A stretch of DNA of 6,407 nucleotides from the NCBI GenBank assembly GCA_025934545.1, contig JAICXV010000141.1:1-6407 (forward strand), in the 5' to 3' direction. Under the pieces are notes generated by a model. That model was not told the origin of the DNA, did not search any database, and saw only the letters and a program-made list of their open reading frames with translations. Position numbers and translations under genes: made by a program. The first letter of the stretch is position 1. Each line of letters begins with the position of its first letter. This document shows, one piece after another, positions 1 to 6,328 of the stretch. This stretch comes from Verrucomicrobiia bacterium. GTDB taxonomy: Bacteria > Verrucomicrobiota > Verrucomicrobiia > Limisphaerales > Palsa-1400.

Positions 1-341
1 AGCGCGGGGGGCTATCGAGACAACGGGGGGCTATCGAGACAATCGTGACCGCGCCGAGCCCGGACGAATAGGTCAAGACCTACCCCAAATGGCGATGATT
101 AGTCCGCTCCAGCTGATTCTCGATCAAGATCCAAGAAATTGTTTGAATGTCCTTGCAAAGCATGTCCGCGCGAAAGGGGTCGACCGCCATCGGCTTCAAC
201 TTCTTGATCCAGGCCTAATGCCTCGCCAAGTAGGGCGATGTTTTCATCGCGAGCGAGCCAAGGTGTAAACGCAACGGCTTCATGCGACCACACTTTCTTA
301 AGGTCGAGTTGCTCGAGCCGAGCTAACTGTTGCGCAATCAT
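1..341 (-). pseudogene. Decayed DUF4268-family protein (N-terminal part)
   Basis: Reading leftwards from an ATG at 341, the first ~50 codons give MIAQQLARLEQLDLKKVW followed by HEAVAFTPWLARDENIALLG, which I recognise as the N-terminus typical of DUF4268-domain proteins (usual pattern LxxVxLRxxWxxEAxxFTPWLAxxENLxLL). Around 190-180 the frame shifts by one base; the next frame continues the family with VDPFRADMLCKD, then SWILIENQLERTNHRHLG. A TAG stop at 82-80 sits where the family has a Gln codon (HLGQLLTY), and LTYSSGLGAVTIVSIA follows to about position 27. The RAD...IENQLE portion resembles a PD-(D/E)XK-like nuclease core with Asp and Glu-x-Gln. A 19-bp tandem duplication then disrupts the frame again, and the rest lies outside the window. 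One frameshift, one nonsense codon and one duplication indicate a dead gene. The family call rests on remembered motifs, not a search. Confidence 0.72.
5..42. repeat. Tandem duplication, two 19-bp units
   Basis: Positions 5-23 and 24-42 are identical 19-bp units (C, six G, then CTATCGAGACAA). They lie inside the decayed DUF4268-family reading frame. With one copy, the minus-strand frame would read IVSIAPRA, which fits the family continuation (TIVWIAxR); the second copy shifts the frame by 19 bp. A slippage-type duplication in a dead gene is the simplest explanation. Confidence 0.8.
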
Positions 342-531
342 ATATCAGCGTCTAATCGGCTGTCGCCAGAAACGCTACCGCAAACATCGCATATGAATCA
401 CTAAAATGAAACGCGCACGCACCTGCCCATGGAAAAGATGCGCCTCCTATCGCGGACCGTTGAGAGAGCGGGACGTATTCCCTACCGTTCAATCCTCGGC
501 GGACTGCACCACAAATATGTACGGATTTGAT

Positions 532-558
532 TTGCGACAGGCACACGTACGCAATAAT
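532..558 (+). promoter_or_regulatory. Weak candidate promoter for the aminotransferase
   Basis: TTGCGA at 532-537 (four of six to the -35 consensus) and AATAAT at 553-558 (five of six to the -10 consensus) are separated by 15 bp, shorter than the preferred 17. This is the best sigma-70-like pair I can see in the gap 342-617, which otherwise holds no recognisable gene. The short spacer makes it uncertain; a GTACG-containing palindrome (CGTACG, 546-551) lies between the boxes. Confidence 0.2.
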
Positions 559-606
559 GTCTTTCAACTATCCAGATACGACCCTCTTTGATCGTTGAAC
601 GAAACT

Positions 607-610
607 GGAG
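607..610 (+). promoter_or_regulatory. Ribosome binding site deciding GTG start at 618
   Basis: GGAG at 607-610 is followed by a 7-base spacer and GTG at 618. This supports the 405-residue product over the longer TTG-initiated reading from 588, and the alignable family motif (HFLHIPGPTPVP) begins only at residue 15 of the shorter form. Confidence 0.6.
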
Positions 611-617
611 TTTGGGA

Positions 618-1835
618 GTGACGTCATTGTCTAAGAATTCTTCACGTCCTGTCGGCCGCCACTTCCTGCATATTCCGGGACCGACTCCCGTCCCGGACCG
701 CGTGCTACGGGCCATGGACACCCCGGTCATCGATCACCGTGGTCCAGAATTCGCCGAGCTGGCCAGGAAATGCCTCGATGGCATAAAGACGATTTTTAAG
801 ACTACCAATCCGGTGATCATTTACACTGCCACCGGCACTGGCGCTTGGGAAGGTGCGTTGGTCAACACCCTTTCGCCGGGTGACAAAGTGCTGATGGTGG
901 AGACCGGCCATTTTGCCACGTTATGGAAAAAAATGGCCGAGAAGCTCGGCTTGAACCCTGAATTCATTGTCACGGACTGGCGTACCGGCGTCGACGCGGC
1001 AGCAGTCGAAGCTCGTCTGCTCAACGATAAGAGGCATGAGATTAAGGCGGTCTGTTTCGTTCATAATGAAACGTCAACCGGCTGCCTTTCCTCGGTGCCC
1101 GAGGTTCGTAAGGCGATCGACAGGGTCGGCCACCCGGCACTCCTGCTGGTCGATACCGTTTCCTCGCTCGCCTCTGCCGACTACCGGCATGACGAATGGG
1201 GCGTCGACGTTACCGTTGCCGGCGCGCAGAAGGGATTGATGCTGCCGCCAGGCATGTCGTTCAACGCGGTAAGCGACAAGGCCCTGGCCGCCAGTAAGAC
1301 TTCCAAGCTGCCGAAGTCGTTCTGGGCGTGGGACGACATGTTGGCGATGAACAAGACAGGCTTTTTTCCCTACACGCCGGCAACTCAGATCTTGCACGGT
1401 CTCGCGGTGGCGATCGAAATGCTACACGAGGAAGGCCTTGATAACTTATTCGCGCGCCATGACCGCCTGGCGGAAGCAACCCGCTGCGCGGCGAAGGCTT
1501 GGGGATTTGATATCGTCTGTCGAGACCCGAAGTATTATTCTCCAAGCTTGACCGCCATTTTGCTGCCCGACGGCTACGACGCCGACTCTTTCCGCGCGTT
1601 GGCGCTGGAATGCTTCAACATTTCCTACGGCGCCGGCTTCGGGCCTTTCAAAGGGAAAATGTTTCGCATCGGGCATCTCGGCGACACCAACGACACAATG
1701 CTGATGGGTGCGCTTGCGGCAACTGAGATGGCACTGTCGCTCGCCGGCATCCCGCACAATAGAGGCGGCGTGCAGGCAGCTATGGATTGTCTCGTTTCCG
1801 CGCACGAAAACTCAACGCACGCGGCCACAGAGTAG
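618..1835 (+). CDS. Serine-glyoxylate aminotransferase (class V, PLP)
   Basis: A 405-residue PLP-dependent class V (fold type I) aminotransferase, cytoplasmic, of the usual length for the family. The likely reaction is L-serine + glyoxylate to hydroxypyruvate + glycine. Visible motifs, numbered from the GTG start: IPGPTPVP (19-26), HRGPEF (40-45), the cofactor-phosphate region TGTGAWEGA (72-80), HNETSTG (149-155), LLLVDTVSS with Asp179 for the pyridine nitrogen, AGAQKGLMLPPG (201-212) with the Schiff-base Lys205, PYTPATQIL (251-259), and FRIGHLG (349-355) whose Arg350 should hold the substrate carboxylate. The QKGLMLPPG signature favours serine-glyoxylate over ureidoglycine-glyoxylate transaminase. 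I chose GTG 618 because GGAG at 607-610 lies 7 bases upstream; a TTG at 588 extends the frame by ten residues but lacks a ribosome site. Alanine-glyoxylate activity is possible. It stands alone: decayed sequence lies on both sides, and no serine-cycle genes are visible. Confidence 0.88.
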   Translation: MTSLSKNSSRPVGRHFLHIPGPTPVPDRVLRAMDTPVIDHRGPEFAELARKCLDGIKTIFKTTNPVIIYTATGTGAWEGALVNTLSPGDKVLMVETGHFATLWKKMAEKLGLNPEFIVTDWRTGVDAAAVEARLLNDKRHEIKAVCFVHNETSTGCLSSVPEVRKAIDRVGHPALLLVDTVSSLASADYRHDEWGVDVTVAGAQKGLMLPPGMSFNAVSDKALAASKTSKLPKSFWAWDDMLAMNKTGFFPYTPATQILHGLAVAIEMLHEEGLDNLFARHDRLAEATRCAAKAWGFDIVCRDPKYYSPSLTAILLPDGYDADSFRALALECFNISYGAGFGPFKGKMFRIGHLGDTNDTMLMGALAATEMALSLAGIPHNRGGVQAAMDCLVSAHENSTHAATE

Positions 1836-1840
1836 TGTTT

Positions 1841-2112
1841 AGTGATCTGTGCGACGACGTTTCGGAAGCCAACTTGTTCTTTGCGGACCGCCTTCGTGTC
1901 GGGTACGTTCGCCAGCGAATTCAGGCTCCCGACCAACTTTCGTCAGGTAAGGCCGAATTGGAGATTCACGCGCTACCGGTCAAAATCCCTAATAGTCCGT
2001 TGACGGTATCGTGGTAGTCAAAATAATAACGTCTTCTGACGGGAGTGGCGGTATATCGGAATGCGGAAGCGCATTGGAAAATTTGCTCGTAAAAACTTTC
2101 GCTGACGATTAA
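1841..2112 (+). pseudogene. Probable LysR-regulator C-terminal remnant
   Basis: There is no intact gene between 1836 and 2240. One frame from 1841 to a TAG at 2015-2017 reads, in part, FFADRLRVGYVRQRIQ and then LEIHALPVKIPNSPLTVSW. This resembles the end of a LysR-type effector domain, where a pattern like xGTDRVGYVPRRLA is followed by LRxLPLPVxxPPFxVSMxWH. After the stop, YRNAEAHWK (same frame, 2057-2083) and ENLLVKTFADD (another frame, ending in TAA at 2110-2112) look like shadows of the family's closing DPAHRWLRxLL segment. No helix-turn-helix half is present. The match is degenerate and from memory, so this is an inference. If right, a regulator next to the aminotransferase has been lost and only its tail survives. 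Confidence 0.33.
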
Positions 2113-2135
2113 GGCGAGCGTGAATGTTTCAACGC

Positions 2136-2158
2136 AGGAGGGGACCATGATCGGCTAA
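2136..2158 (+). other. Orphan strong ribosome site with three-codon ORF
   Basis: AGGAGGGG at 2136-2143 is a near-ideal Shine-Dalgarno sequence, 3 bases from ATG at 2147. The frame reads only Met-Ile-Gly before TAA at 2156-2158. A second short in-frame reading (ATG at 2162, MRLILR then TAG) follows. It could be the surviving start of a deleted gene, or a minimal leader ORF upstream of the GntR gene, whose start is at 2241. Nothing in the sequence decides between them. Confidence 0.4.
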
Positions 2159-2226
2159 AAAATGCGATTGATTCTTCGCTAGTGTTTCGGGCGCCGGATA
2201 CCCGCGCGGGAGCGTGAAAAGAAAGT

Positions 2227-2231
2227 GAGGT
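2227..2231 (+). promoter_or_regulatory. Ribosome binding site of the GntR gene
   Basis: GAGGT at 2227-2231 lies 9 bases before ATG 2241 but only 3 bases before the alternative in-frame GTG 2235. The spacing favours ATG 2241. Confidence 0.5.
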
Positions 2232-2240
2232 CAAGTGCAC

Positions 2241-2969
2241 ATGAAGAATGTGATTGCAGATGTGAATATTCTTGAATCGGCTACCGAACTTCCGGCGAGG
2301 AATTTCGCAAATGAGCCGAGTTTTAGAATGAGAGTCTATGACGCTTTGAAGCGGGCAATTATCGAAAGGGACATTTATAGCTCCAAGGAACCTTGTTGGA
2401 TTGATGAACGTCAGATTGCCGAAAAACTGGGCACAAGCCGTACGCCGATCCGTGAAGCGCTGGCGGCCCTTGAGCGCGAGGGATTTGTCGTTTCCGTCCG
2501 CCGTAAGGGGACCATGGTCGTTCGTAAAACAAAATCCGAAATTGTCGAGATGATCGAAGCGTGGGCTGCGCTTGAAAGTATGGCGGCTCGACTGATCACT
2601 TTATCCGCTAGCGACGAGGCGATTACCCAACTCCGCCAGCTTTTTATTGCCTTCAACGAAGTGCATAGACCGAGCGAACATCTTTCCGAGTATTCCCAAG
2701 CCAACATAAGCTTTCATCAGGGCGTAATCCGGCTGAGCGGCTCGAAAACACTTATGAACTTGACAGAAGATCTTTTGCTGCACGTACGCGGCATCCGCCA
2801 ACTCACGATGAACCGTGCATTCCGCTCCGATCAAACGATCCAAGATCATTTGGCAATCATCGATGCGCTCGAGCGGCGCGATACTGAGCTGGCAGAACGT
2901 CTGTCGCGCGAACATACGTTGGTGCTTGCACGCTATATCGCACAGCAACCAGACGGCATAATATTCTAG
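2241..2969 (+). CDS. GntR-family regulator, FCD (FadR-like) subfamily
   Basis: A 242-residue cytoplasmic DNA-binding regulator. The N-terminal winged helix-turn-helix spans roughly residues 28-95, with the GntR hallmark LGTSRTPIREALAALEREGF (63-82) followed by a wing (VSVRRKGTMVV, 84-94). The C-terminal all-helical FCD domain (about 100-235) keeps the residues that bind a metal and carboxylate ligand in this subfamily: Asn155 and His159 in NISFH, His203 in QDHLAI, and His225 in SREHTLV. FCD members usually sense small organic acids and most often repress the catabolic or transport genes next to them. The start at ATG 2241 is preferred over GTG 2235 because of ribosome-site spacing. It lies downstream of the aminotransferase across a gap of gene debris and converges on the YyaL-like gene, so it is probably transcribed alone. 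Its target is not proven; the inverted repeats at 6265-6303 are the best candidate. Confidence 0.9.
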   Translation: MKNVIADVNILESATELPARNFANEPSFRMRVYDALKRAIIERDIYSSKEPCWIDERQIAEKLGTSRTPIREALAALEREGFVVSVRRKGTMVVRKTKSEIVEMIEAWAALESMAARLITLSASDEAITQLRQLFIAFNEVHRPSEHLSEYSQANISFHQGVIRLSGSKTLMNLTEDLLLHVRGIRQLTMNRAFRSDQTIQDHLAIIDALERRDTELAERLSREHTLVLARYIAQQPDGIIF

Positions 2970-2998
2970 CCATAGCGACGTCCGCTACAAAAGCATGG

Positions 2999-3031
2999 GG
3001 TTACGCAAAATGCAGCTAAACCAAGTTTTTT
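2999..3031 (+). terminator. Weak terminator candidate after the GntR gene
   Basis: GGTT (2999-3002) pairs with AACC (3019-3022), with an inner GCA/TGC pair (3005-3007 with 3011-3013), followed by six T residues at 3026-3031. The stem is short and interrupted, and the T-run lies inside the 3' end of the convergent minus-strand gene. A second small hairpin, TAGCG/CGCTA (2973-2977 with 2983-2987), lies just after the GntR stop without a T-run. Confidence 0.28.
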
Positions 3032-5040
3032 GATTTTCGCATCGTGTCGAATGTTTCCGCGATCTGAGCTGCGTTGAGCACAGGCAGTGAGCAGGTTTCC
3101 TCGATACAAATAAAAGCTAATCCCTCGGAGGCCCTTTGTATTTTTTCCTGCGCTGGATGTGATAGCGGCAGAGCAGCGGCTGATGGTGCACGAAGCACGA
3201 TACGCTCGACAAATGGAAGGTTAAGCGCGGCGGAAGCAAAGCTTCTTTCTTCGCGCCCCGCTACCACAATTTCTGCCGCGCGAAGCCTGAAATCGAGAGC
3301 GTTTAGCAGCGCGACGTGCGTGAACGGATCGGACATCGCGGCGGTGAGCAAACCGTCAAAGAGACGATCGGCTCTTTTCCTCCATTGGTTATCTCCGTCC
3401 AACACTGCAAATCGAACAAGATTCTGCGCTGCTAGCGCATTGTGATTGGGCGTGGCGTCGTCTGCGGTCGCATTGGGACGCACCACTAAATGCTCTGCGT
3501 CGTTCGCCGTAAGGAAATAGCAGCCCCTTGTGTCGTCGGAATAGTGGCGATCAAGTGCATGCTGCCAACTGAACGCTAGCTCAAGGTACCTTCGGTTCCC
3601 ACTCTGTTCATGCAACGTCAGCGCTGCGCGGATCATTGCGGTAAAGTCGGAGGCGAGTCCAGGAAACACTAACCGGTCCGCACGCCAGGCGTGCCCGAGC
3701 CGGTCGCCTTTCGTCATCGCACTCGAAATAAAATCAAAGGCTCGCGCAGCCAGCTCTATCCACGCCGGCCTTTTAAAAATAACTCCTGAATTGACCAGCG
3801 CGGCGATCATCAGTCCGTTCCAGTCTGACAAGACCTTGTCGTCTAAATTAGGGCGAATACGGTTCTGTCTCGCTTCCAATAGCTTTGCGCGCAATTTCGC
3901 GAGGCGAGCCTCTTCAGCCGCGTTCGCGTTAGGTCCTGTCAACCGATTGAGGATGTTTCTGGTTTCGAAGTTGCCATCTGCACTTACGTCATAATGGAGT
4001 GCAAAGAACGGTGCGTCATCCTTACCCAACACATTGTCAATTTCATCCTTAGTCCAAACGTAAAAGCGTCCTTCCTCTCCTTGAGAGTCGGCATCTAGCG
4101 AAGCCGCGAATGCACCGCCATCGGTCGTCATTTCGCGGATAAGCCAGTCGACGATTTCGTCTGCAACATCATGATAGAGGGCCTTGCCGGTTCGAAGATA
4201 TTCCAGTGCAAGCAGTTCGAGAAGTTGTGCATTGTCGTACAACATCTTTTCAAAGTGTGGCACGAGCCAACGGTCATCCACGCTGTAGCGCGCAAAGCCG
4301 CCGCTGAGATGATCATATATCCCGCCTCGGCACATCCGCTCTAGGGAAAGATCAACGAGGTCGAAGAACCGCACCTCGCCGGTGCGCCTTCCTGCCCGCC
4401 ACAGCATTTCCAAAGCAAGTGAATGCGGGAATTTCGGTGCCCCGCGCAAGCCACCATTTATTGGATCTATCATATCCGCGAGTTGACGTGCAAAATTGTC
4501 AAGGTCAGCAGCCGTTACGGTGGAGCTTCCCGCAGCCCGGGTGCGTGTTGCAAGCCTGCTTAAAAGGTCTTTTTGCCGGTTCTCGATAATGCCGGGCTCT
4601 TCGCGAAACATCCGCGCCGTCTCGCGCAACACATCGATGAAACAAAGCTTTCCGAAGCGCGCTTCTTTCGGAAAATAAGTGCCGCCCCATATTGGCTCGG
4701 CGGCCGGGGTAAGAAACATCGTCAACGGCCAACCGCCGCGCTGCCCTAAAAGATGAAGCGCCGACATGTAAATCTGGTCGATATCCGGCCGCTCCTCCCG
4801 ATCGACTTTGATGTTGACGAACAGTTCGTTCATCATAGCGGCGGTCTGCGAATCTTCAAAGCTTTCATGCGCCATGACGTGGCACCAATGACACGCCGCA
4901 TAACCGACTGAGAGCAATATTGGTTTGTTGAGTCGCCGCGCCAATGCGAGCGCATCCTCACCCCACGCAAACCAATCCACTGGATTGTTTGCGTGCTGTA
5001 GAAGATAAGGACTTGTTTCGGAGATTAGTCGATTGGTCAT
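3016..5040 (-). CDS. Thioredoxin-domain protein, YyaL/SPATA20 (DUF255) family
   Basis: A 674-residue protein close to the full length of this widespread family, so it looks intact. The N-terminus matches the family opening ([21 protein letters not shown]). A thioredoxin-like domain follows with a CxxC site, ACHWCHVM (Cys50 and Cys53), then [10 protein letters not shown] (79-88), [11 protein letters not shown] (102-112) and GGTYFP (119-124). The remainder fits an alpha/alpha barrel of the sugar-epimerase type, with [36 protein letters not shown] and [17 protein letters not shown] blocks (here [14 protein letters not shown]). The biochemical role of the family is not settled; a redox or sugar-related function is usually suggested. 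No signal peptide is evident, so it is likely cytoplasmic. ATG 5040 is chosen because family similarity starts there; the frame stays open to a GTG at 5136, but that extension is not family-like. It converges with the GntR gene and diverges from the SMP-30-like gene, so it is its own transcription unit. Confidence 0.9.
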   Translation of the reverse strand: MTNRLISETSPYLLQHANNPVDWFAWGEDALALARRLNKPILLSVGYAACHWCHVMAHESFEDSQTAAMMNELFVNIKVDREERPDIDQIYMSALHLLGQRGGWPLTMFLTPAAEPIWGGTYFPKEARFGKLCFIDVLRETARMFREEPGIIENRQKDLLSRLATRTRAAGSSTVTAADLDNFARQLADMIDPINGGLRGAPKFPHSLALEMLWRAGRRTGEVRFFDLVDLSLERMCRGGIYDHLSGGFARYSVDDRWLVPHFEKMLYDNAQLLELLALEYLRTGKALYHDVADEIVDWLIREMTTDGGAFAASLDADSQGEEGRFYVWTKDEIDNVLGKDDAPFFALHYDVSADGNFETRNILNRLTGPNANAAEEARLAKLRAKLLEARQNRIRPNLDDKVLSDWNGLMIAALVNSGVIFKRPAWIELAARAFDFISSAMTKGDRLGHAWRADRLVFPGLASDFTAMIRAALTLHEQSGNRRYLELAFSWQHALDRHYSDDTRGCYFLTANDAEHLVVRPNATADDATPNHNALAAQNLVRFAVLDGDNQWRKRADRLFDGLLTAAMSDPFTHVALLNALDFRLRAAEIVVAGREERSFASAALNLPFVERIVLRAPSAAALPLSHPAQEKIQRASEGLAFICIEETCSLPVLNAAQIAETFDTMRKSKNLV

Positions 5041-5159
5041 CGCCTTCTTTCCATCAGCAGTCTGCAAGCGACGCGTGAAGTTTACAATAAATATTTGCCT
5101 GTGTATGTACGTACGTCGTTGAGCTAGTGAATTCACGAGAAAGAGAATGAGGTCTCAAA
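5041..5159. promoter_or_regulatory. Divergent promoter region with palindromes
   Basis: This 119-base gap must carry promoters for both the YyaL-like gene and the SMP-30-like gene. On the plus strand TTTACA (5081-5086, five of six to -35) is 17 bp from TATGTA (5104-5109, a poor -10). Two palindromes stand out: GTACGTAC (5107-5114) and GTGAATTCAC (5127-5136). Both sit at or after the candidate -10, where a repressor of the SMP-30-like gene could act. No sharp minus-strand promoter is visible. Confidence 0.35.
5149..5152 (+). promoter_or_regulatory. Ribosome binding site of the SMP-30-like gene
   Basis: GAGG at 5149-5152 lies 7 bases before ATG 5160, supporting that start. Confidence 0.6.
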
Positions 5160-6083
5160 ATGTTCAATCCGTTTAGCGACGTTACGCATGTCAAGGCGGA
5201 AGTGTTTACTTCTATGCCAGCGAAATTCCGCGATAGGCGTCGGACAAAATGGTCTGATCCAAACTTGCAGGGCAAGGAGGTCGTTTGCTCTATCGAGGGT
5301 CCTTCCTTCGATCGGGAAGGAAATCTTTTTCTCGTAGACACGCCGTTCGGGAGGGTATTTCGTATCACGCCAAAGGGCGACTGGGACCTAGTCGTTCAGT
5401 ATGATGGTTGGCCAAACGGCTCGAAATTTCATAAAGACGGCCGGTTATTTGTGGCCGATTACCGCAACGGGATCATGGTTCTTGATGTTAAAGCTGGTAG
5501 CATTGAGCCGCTTCTGGGGACCGCTTACAGCGAAGGCTTTAAGGGGTGTAACGATCTGAATTTTTCTTCAACCGGCGATCTTTATTTCACCGACCAGGGC
5601 CAGACCGGCATCGCTGATCCGACCGGCCGCGTATTTCGCATGAAGCCAGATGGTGATTTGCAACGCATGATCAGCAATGCCCCGAGTCCAAATGGTGTCA
5701 CCGTAAATACAACTGATAAACAGGTATTCTTGGCGGTGACACGTTCGCAACAGGTCTGGCGATGCCCGCTTATGGATGATGGACAATTTTCGAAAGTTGG
5801 AGTGGCGATACAATTTTCCGGCGGCGTTGGGCCGGATGGAATTGAGACGGATGCGGAAAACGGACTTGTCGTTTGCCACCTAGGGACAGGCGTTTGGCGC
5901 TTCGACGCCAACATGCTGCCTACACACCTCGTTTATTCAGACCGGCATCGGCCGTCTCACTTGGCCAATCTCGCTTTTGGCGGATCCGATTACAAAACCA
6001 TTTACATGGCCGACGCTCAGTCGGGAGACGTGCTCACCGCTGCGTTGCCTGTTGCCGGGAAAAAAATATTCGGGTTGCAATAG
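5160..6083 (+). CDS. SMP-30/gluconolactonase-like protein
   Basis: A 307-residue six-bladed beta-propeller of the SMP-30/gluconolactonase/LRE family, about the normal length. Members are metal-dependent lactonases or esterases acting on sugar-acid lactones and similar substrates. The expected metal and substrate positions are visible: Glu46 in IEGPSFD, Asn131 in GCNDLNF, Asn178 in SPNGVTV and Asp226 in GPDGIETD. Blade-like repeats recur (GNLFLVDTPFGRVFRI at 54-69; GDLYFTDQGQTG at 139-150, followed by GRVFRM at 156-161; YKTIYMADAQSGDV near the end). There is no signal peptide, so it is likely cytoplasmic. The exact substrate cannot be read from the sequence. It is transcribed away from the YyaL-like gene, and a terminator-like hairpin follows it by 36 bases, so it may be a single-gene unit. 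A functional link with the aminotransferase and the GntR regulator is plausible but unproven. Confidence 0.87.
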   Translation: MFNPFSDVTHVKAEVFTSMPAKFRDRRRTKWSDPNLQGKEVVCSIEGPSFDREGNLFLVDTPFGRVFRITPKGDWDLVVQYDGWPNGSKFHKDGRLFVADYRNGIMVLDVKAGSIEPLLGTAYSEGFKGCNDLNFSSTGDLYFTDQGQTGIADPTGRVFRMKPDGDLQRMISNAPSPNGVTVNTTDKQVFLAVTRSQQVWRCPLMDDGQFSKVGVAIQFSGGVGPDGIETDAENGLVVCHLGTGVWRFDANMLPTHLVYSDRHRPSHLANLAFGGSDYKTIYMADAQSGDVLTAALPVAGKKIFGLQ

Positions 6084-6119
6084 ATTTTAGTCCGCGCCGC
6101 AGCAGTCTCTAAGAACTTT

Positions 6120-6159
6120 GCCGAAAGAACTACCGTGTTGGGGGAACGGTCTTTTTGGC
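6120..6159 (+). terminator. Rho-independent-like terminator after SMP-30-like gene
   Basis: A hairpin with inner stem ACCGT (6132-6136) and ACGGT (6146-6150) is followed at once by CTTTTT (6151-6156). An outer stem GCCGAAAG (6120-6127) can pair with CTTTTTGGC (6151-6159) with one wobble and a bulge. It lies 36 bases after the stop at 6083. The T-run can either be released (terminator) or taken up in the outer stem, so alternative folds exist. Confidence 0.5.
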
Positions 6160-6169
6160 GTTGGGGGAA
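6137..6169 (+). repeat. Short direct repeat GTTGGGGGAA, two copies
   Basis: The 10-mer GTTGGGGGAA occurs at 6137-6146 (the loop and first stem base of the hairpin) and again at 6160-6169 directly after it, 23 bp apart. Function unknown; it could be a local duplication. Confidence 0.6.
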
Positions 6170-6236
6170 GTGATAATTTCGGTGCTTCACACAGCCTATT
6201 AGGTCAGGCTCTGTTACCCTTTATTTTATTATTTTA

Positions 6237-6266
6237 TTGACGAACCTGAGACCGGGCATGTAACGT
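6237..6266 (+). promoter_or_regulatory. Candidate promoter of the right-edge gene
   Basis: TTGACG at 6237-6242 matches five of six of the -35 consensus, preceded by an AT-rich tract (6219-6238) that could act as an UP element. A poor -10, TAACGT (6261-6266), follows at 18 bp. The -10 abuts the first inverted repeat (from 6265), so a bound protein would cover the promoter. The -35 is convincing, the -10 is not. Confidence 0.4.
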
Positions 6267-6303
6267 TGGTATTACTAATACCAACATGGCATTACTAACG
6301 CCA
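6265..6303. promoter_or_regulatory. Tandem operator-like inverted repeats
   Basis: Site 1 (6265-6285) is a perfect inverted repeat: GTTGGTATT, centre ACT, AATACCAAC. Site 2 (6287-6303) is a related one: TGGCATT, centre ACT, AACGCCA, with one mismatched pair. The two centres are 20 bp apart, about two helical turns, so both would face the same side of DNA. Within site 1, TGGTATTACTA (6267-6277) exactly fits TNGTNNNACNA, the core described for FCD-type GntR operators; site 2 fits except for one base. The position, between a candidate -35 and the ATG at 6329, is that of a repressor site. The GntR regulator encoded at 2241-2969 is a candidate binder, but this is inference. Confidence 0.68.
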
Positions 6304-6313
6304 AGACAGAAAT

Positions 6314-6320
6314 CAGGGAG
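6314..6320 (+). promoter_or_regulatory. Ribosome binding site of the right-edge gene
   Basis: CAGGGAG at 6314-6320 includes GGGAG and ends 8 bases before ATG 6329, a normal distance. Confidence 0.55.
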
Positions 6321-6328
6321 CTCTCGAG

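Noticed and set aside
469..483. GGGA-CGTAT-TCCC imperfect inverted repeat
   Set aside because: Four-base arms in a single place with no second copy; too likely by chance.
406..591. Short plus-strand open frame upstream of the aminotransferase
   Set aside because: No ribosome site and no recognisable protein; an overlapping minus-strand frame at 352-567 is equally open, as expected by chance.
588..617. TTG-initiated ten-residue extension of the aminotransferase
   Set aside because: No ribosome site precedes TTG 588, while GTG 618 has GGAG at a good distance and gives the usual family length.
1446..1805. Long minus-strand open frame opposite the aminotransferase
   Set aside because: It is antisense to a clear family member and its product has no recognisable domain; a shadow of codon bias.
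1787..2017. Plus-strand frame overlapping the end of the aminotransferase, as an intact small gene
   Set aside because: Its first part lies inside the aminotransferase in another frame without a ribosome site; only the part after 1840 looks like protein debris, reported as a LysR remnant.
5041..5136. N-terminal extension of the YyaL-like protein to a GTG at 5136
   Set aside because: The added 32 residues do not resemble the family, whose conserved opening begins at ATG 5040, and the extension would fill the divergent promoter region.
6193..6210. AGCCT...AGGCT hairpin and internal CCTATTAGG palindrome
   Set aside because: Five-base stem without a T-run or a related site nearby; kept only as a note.
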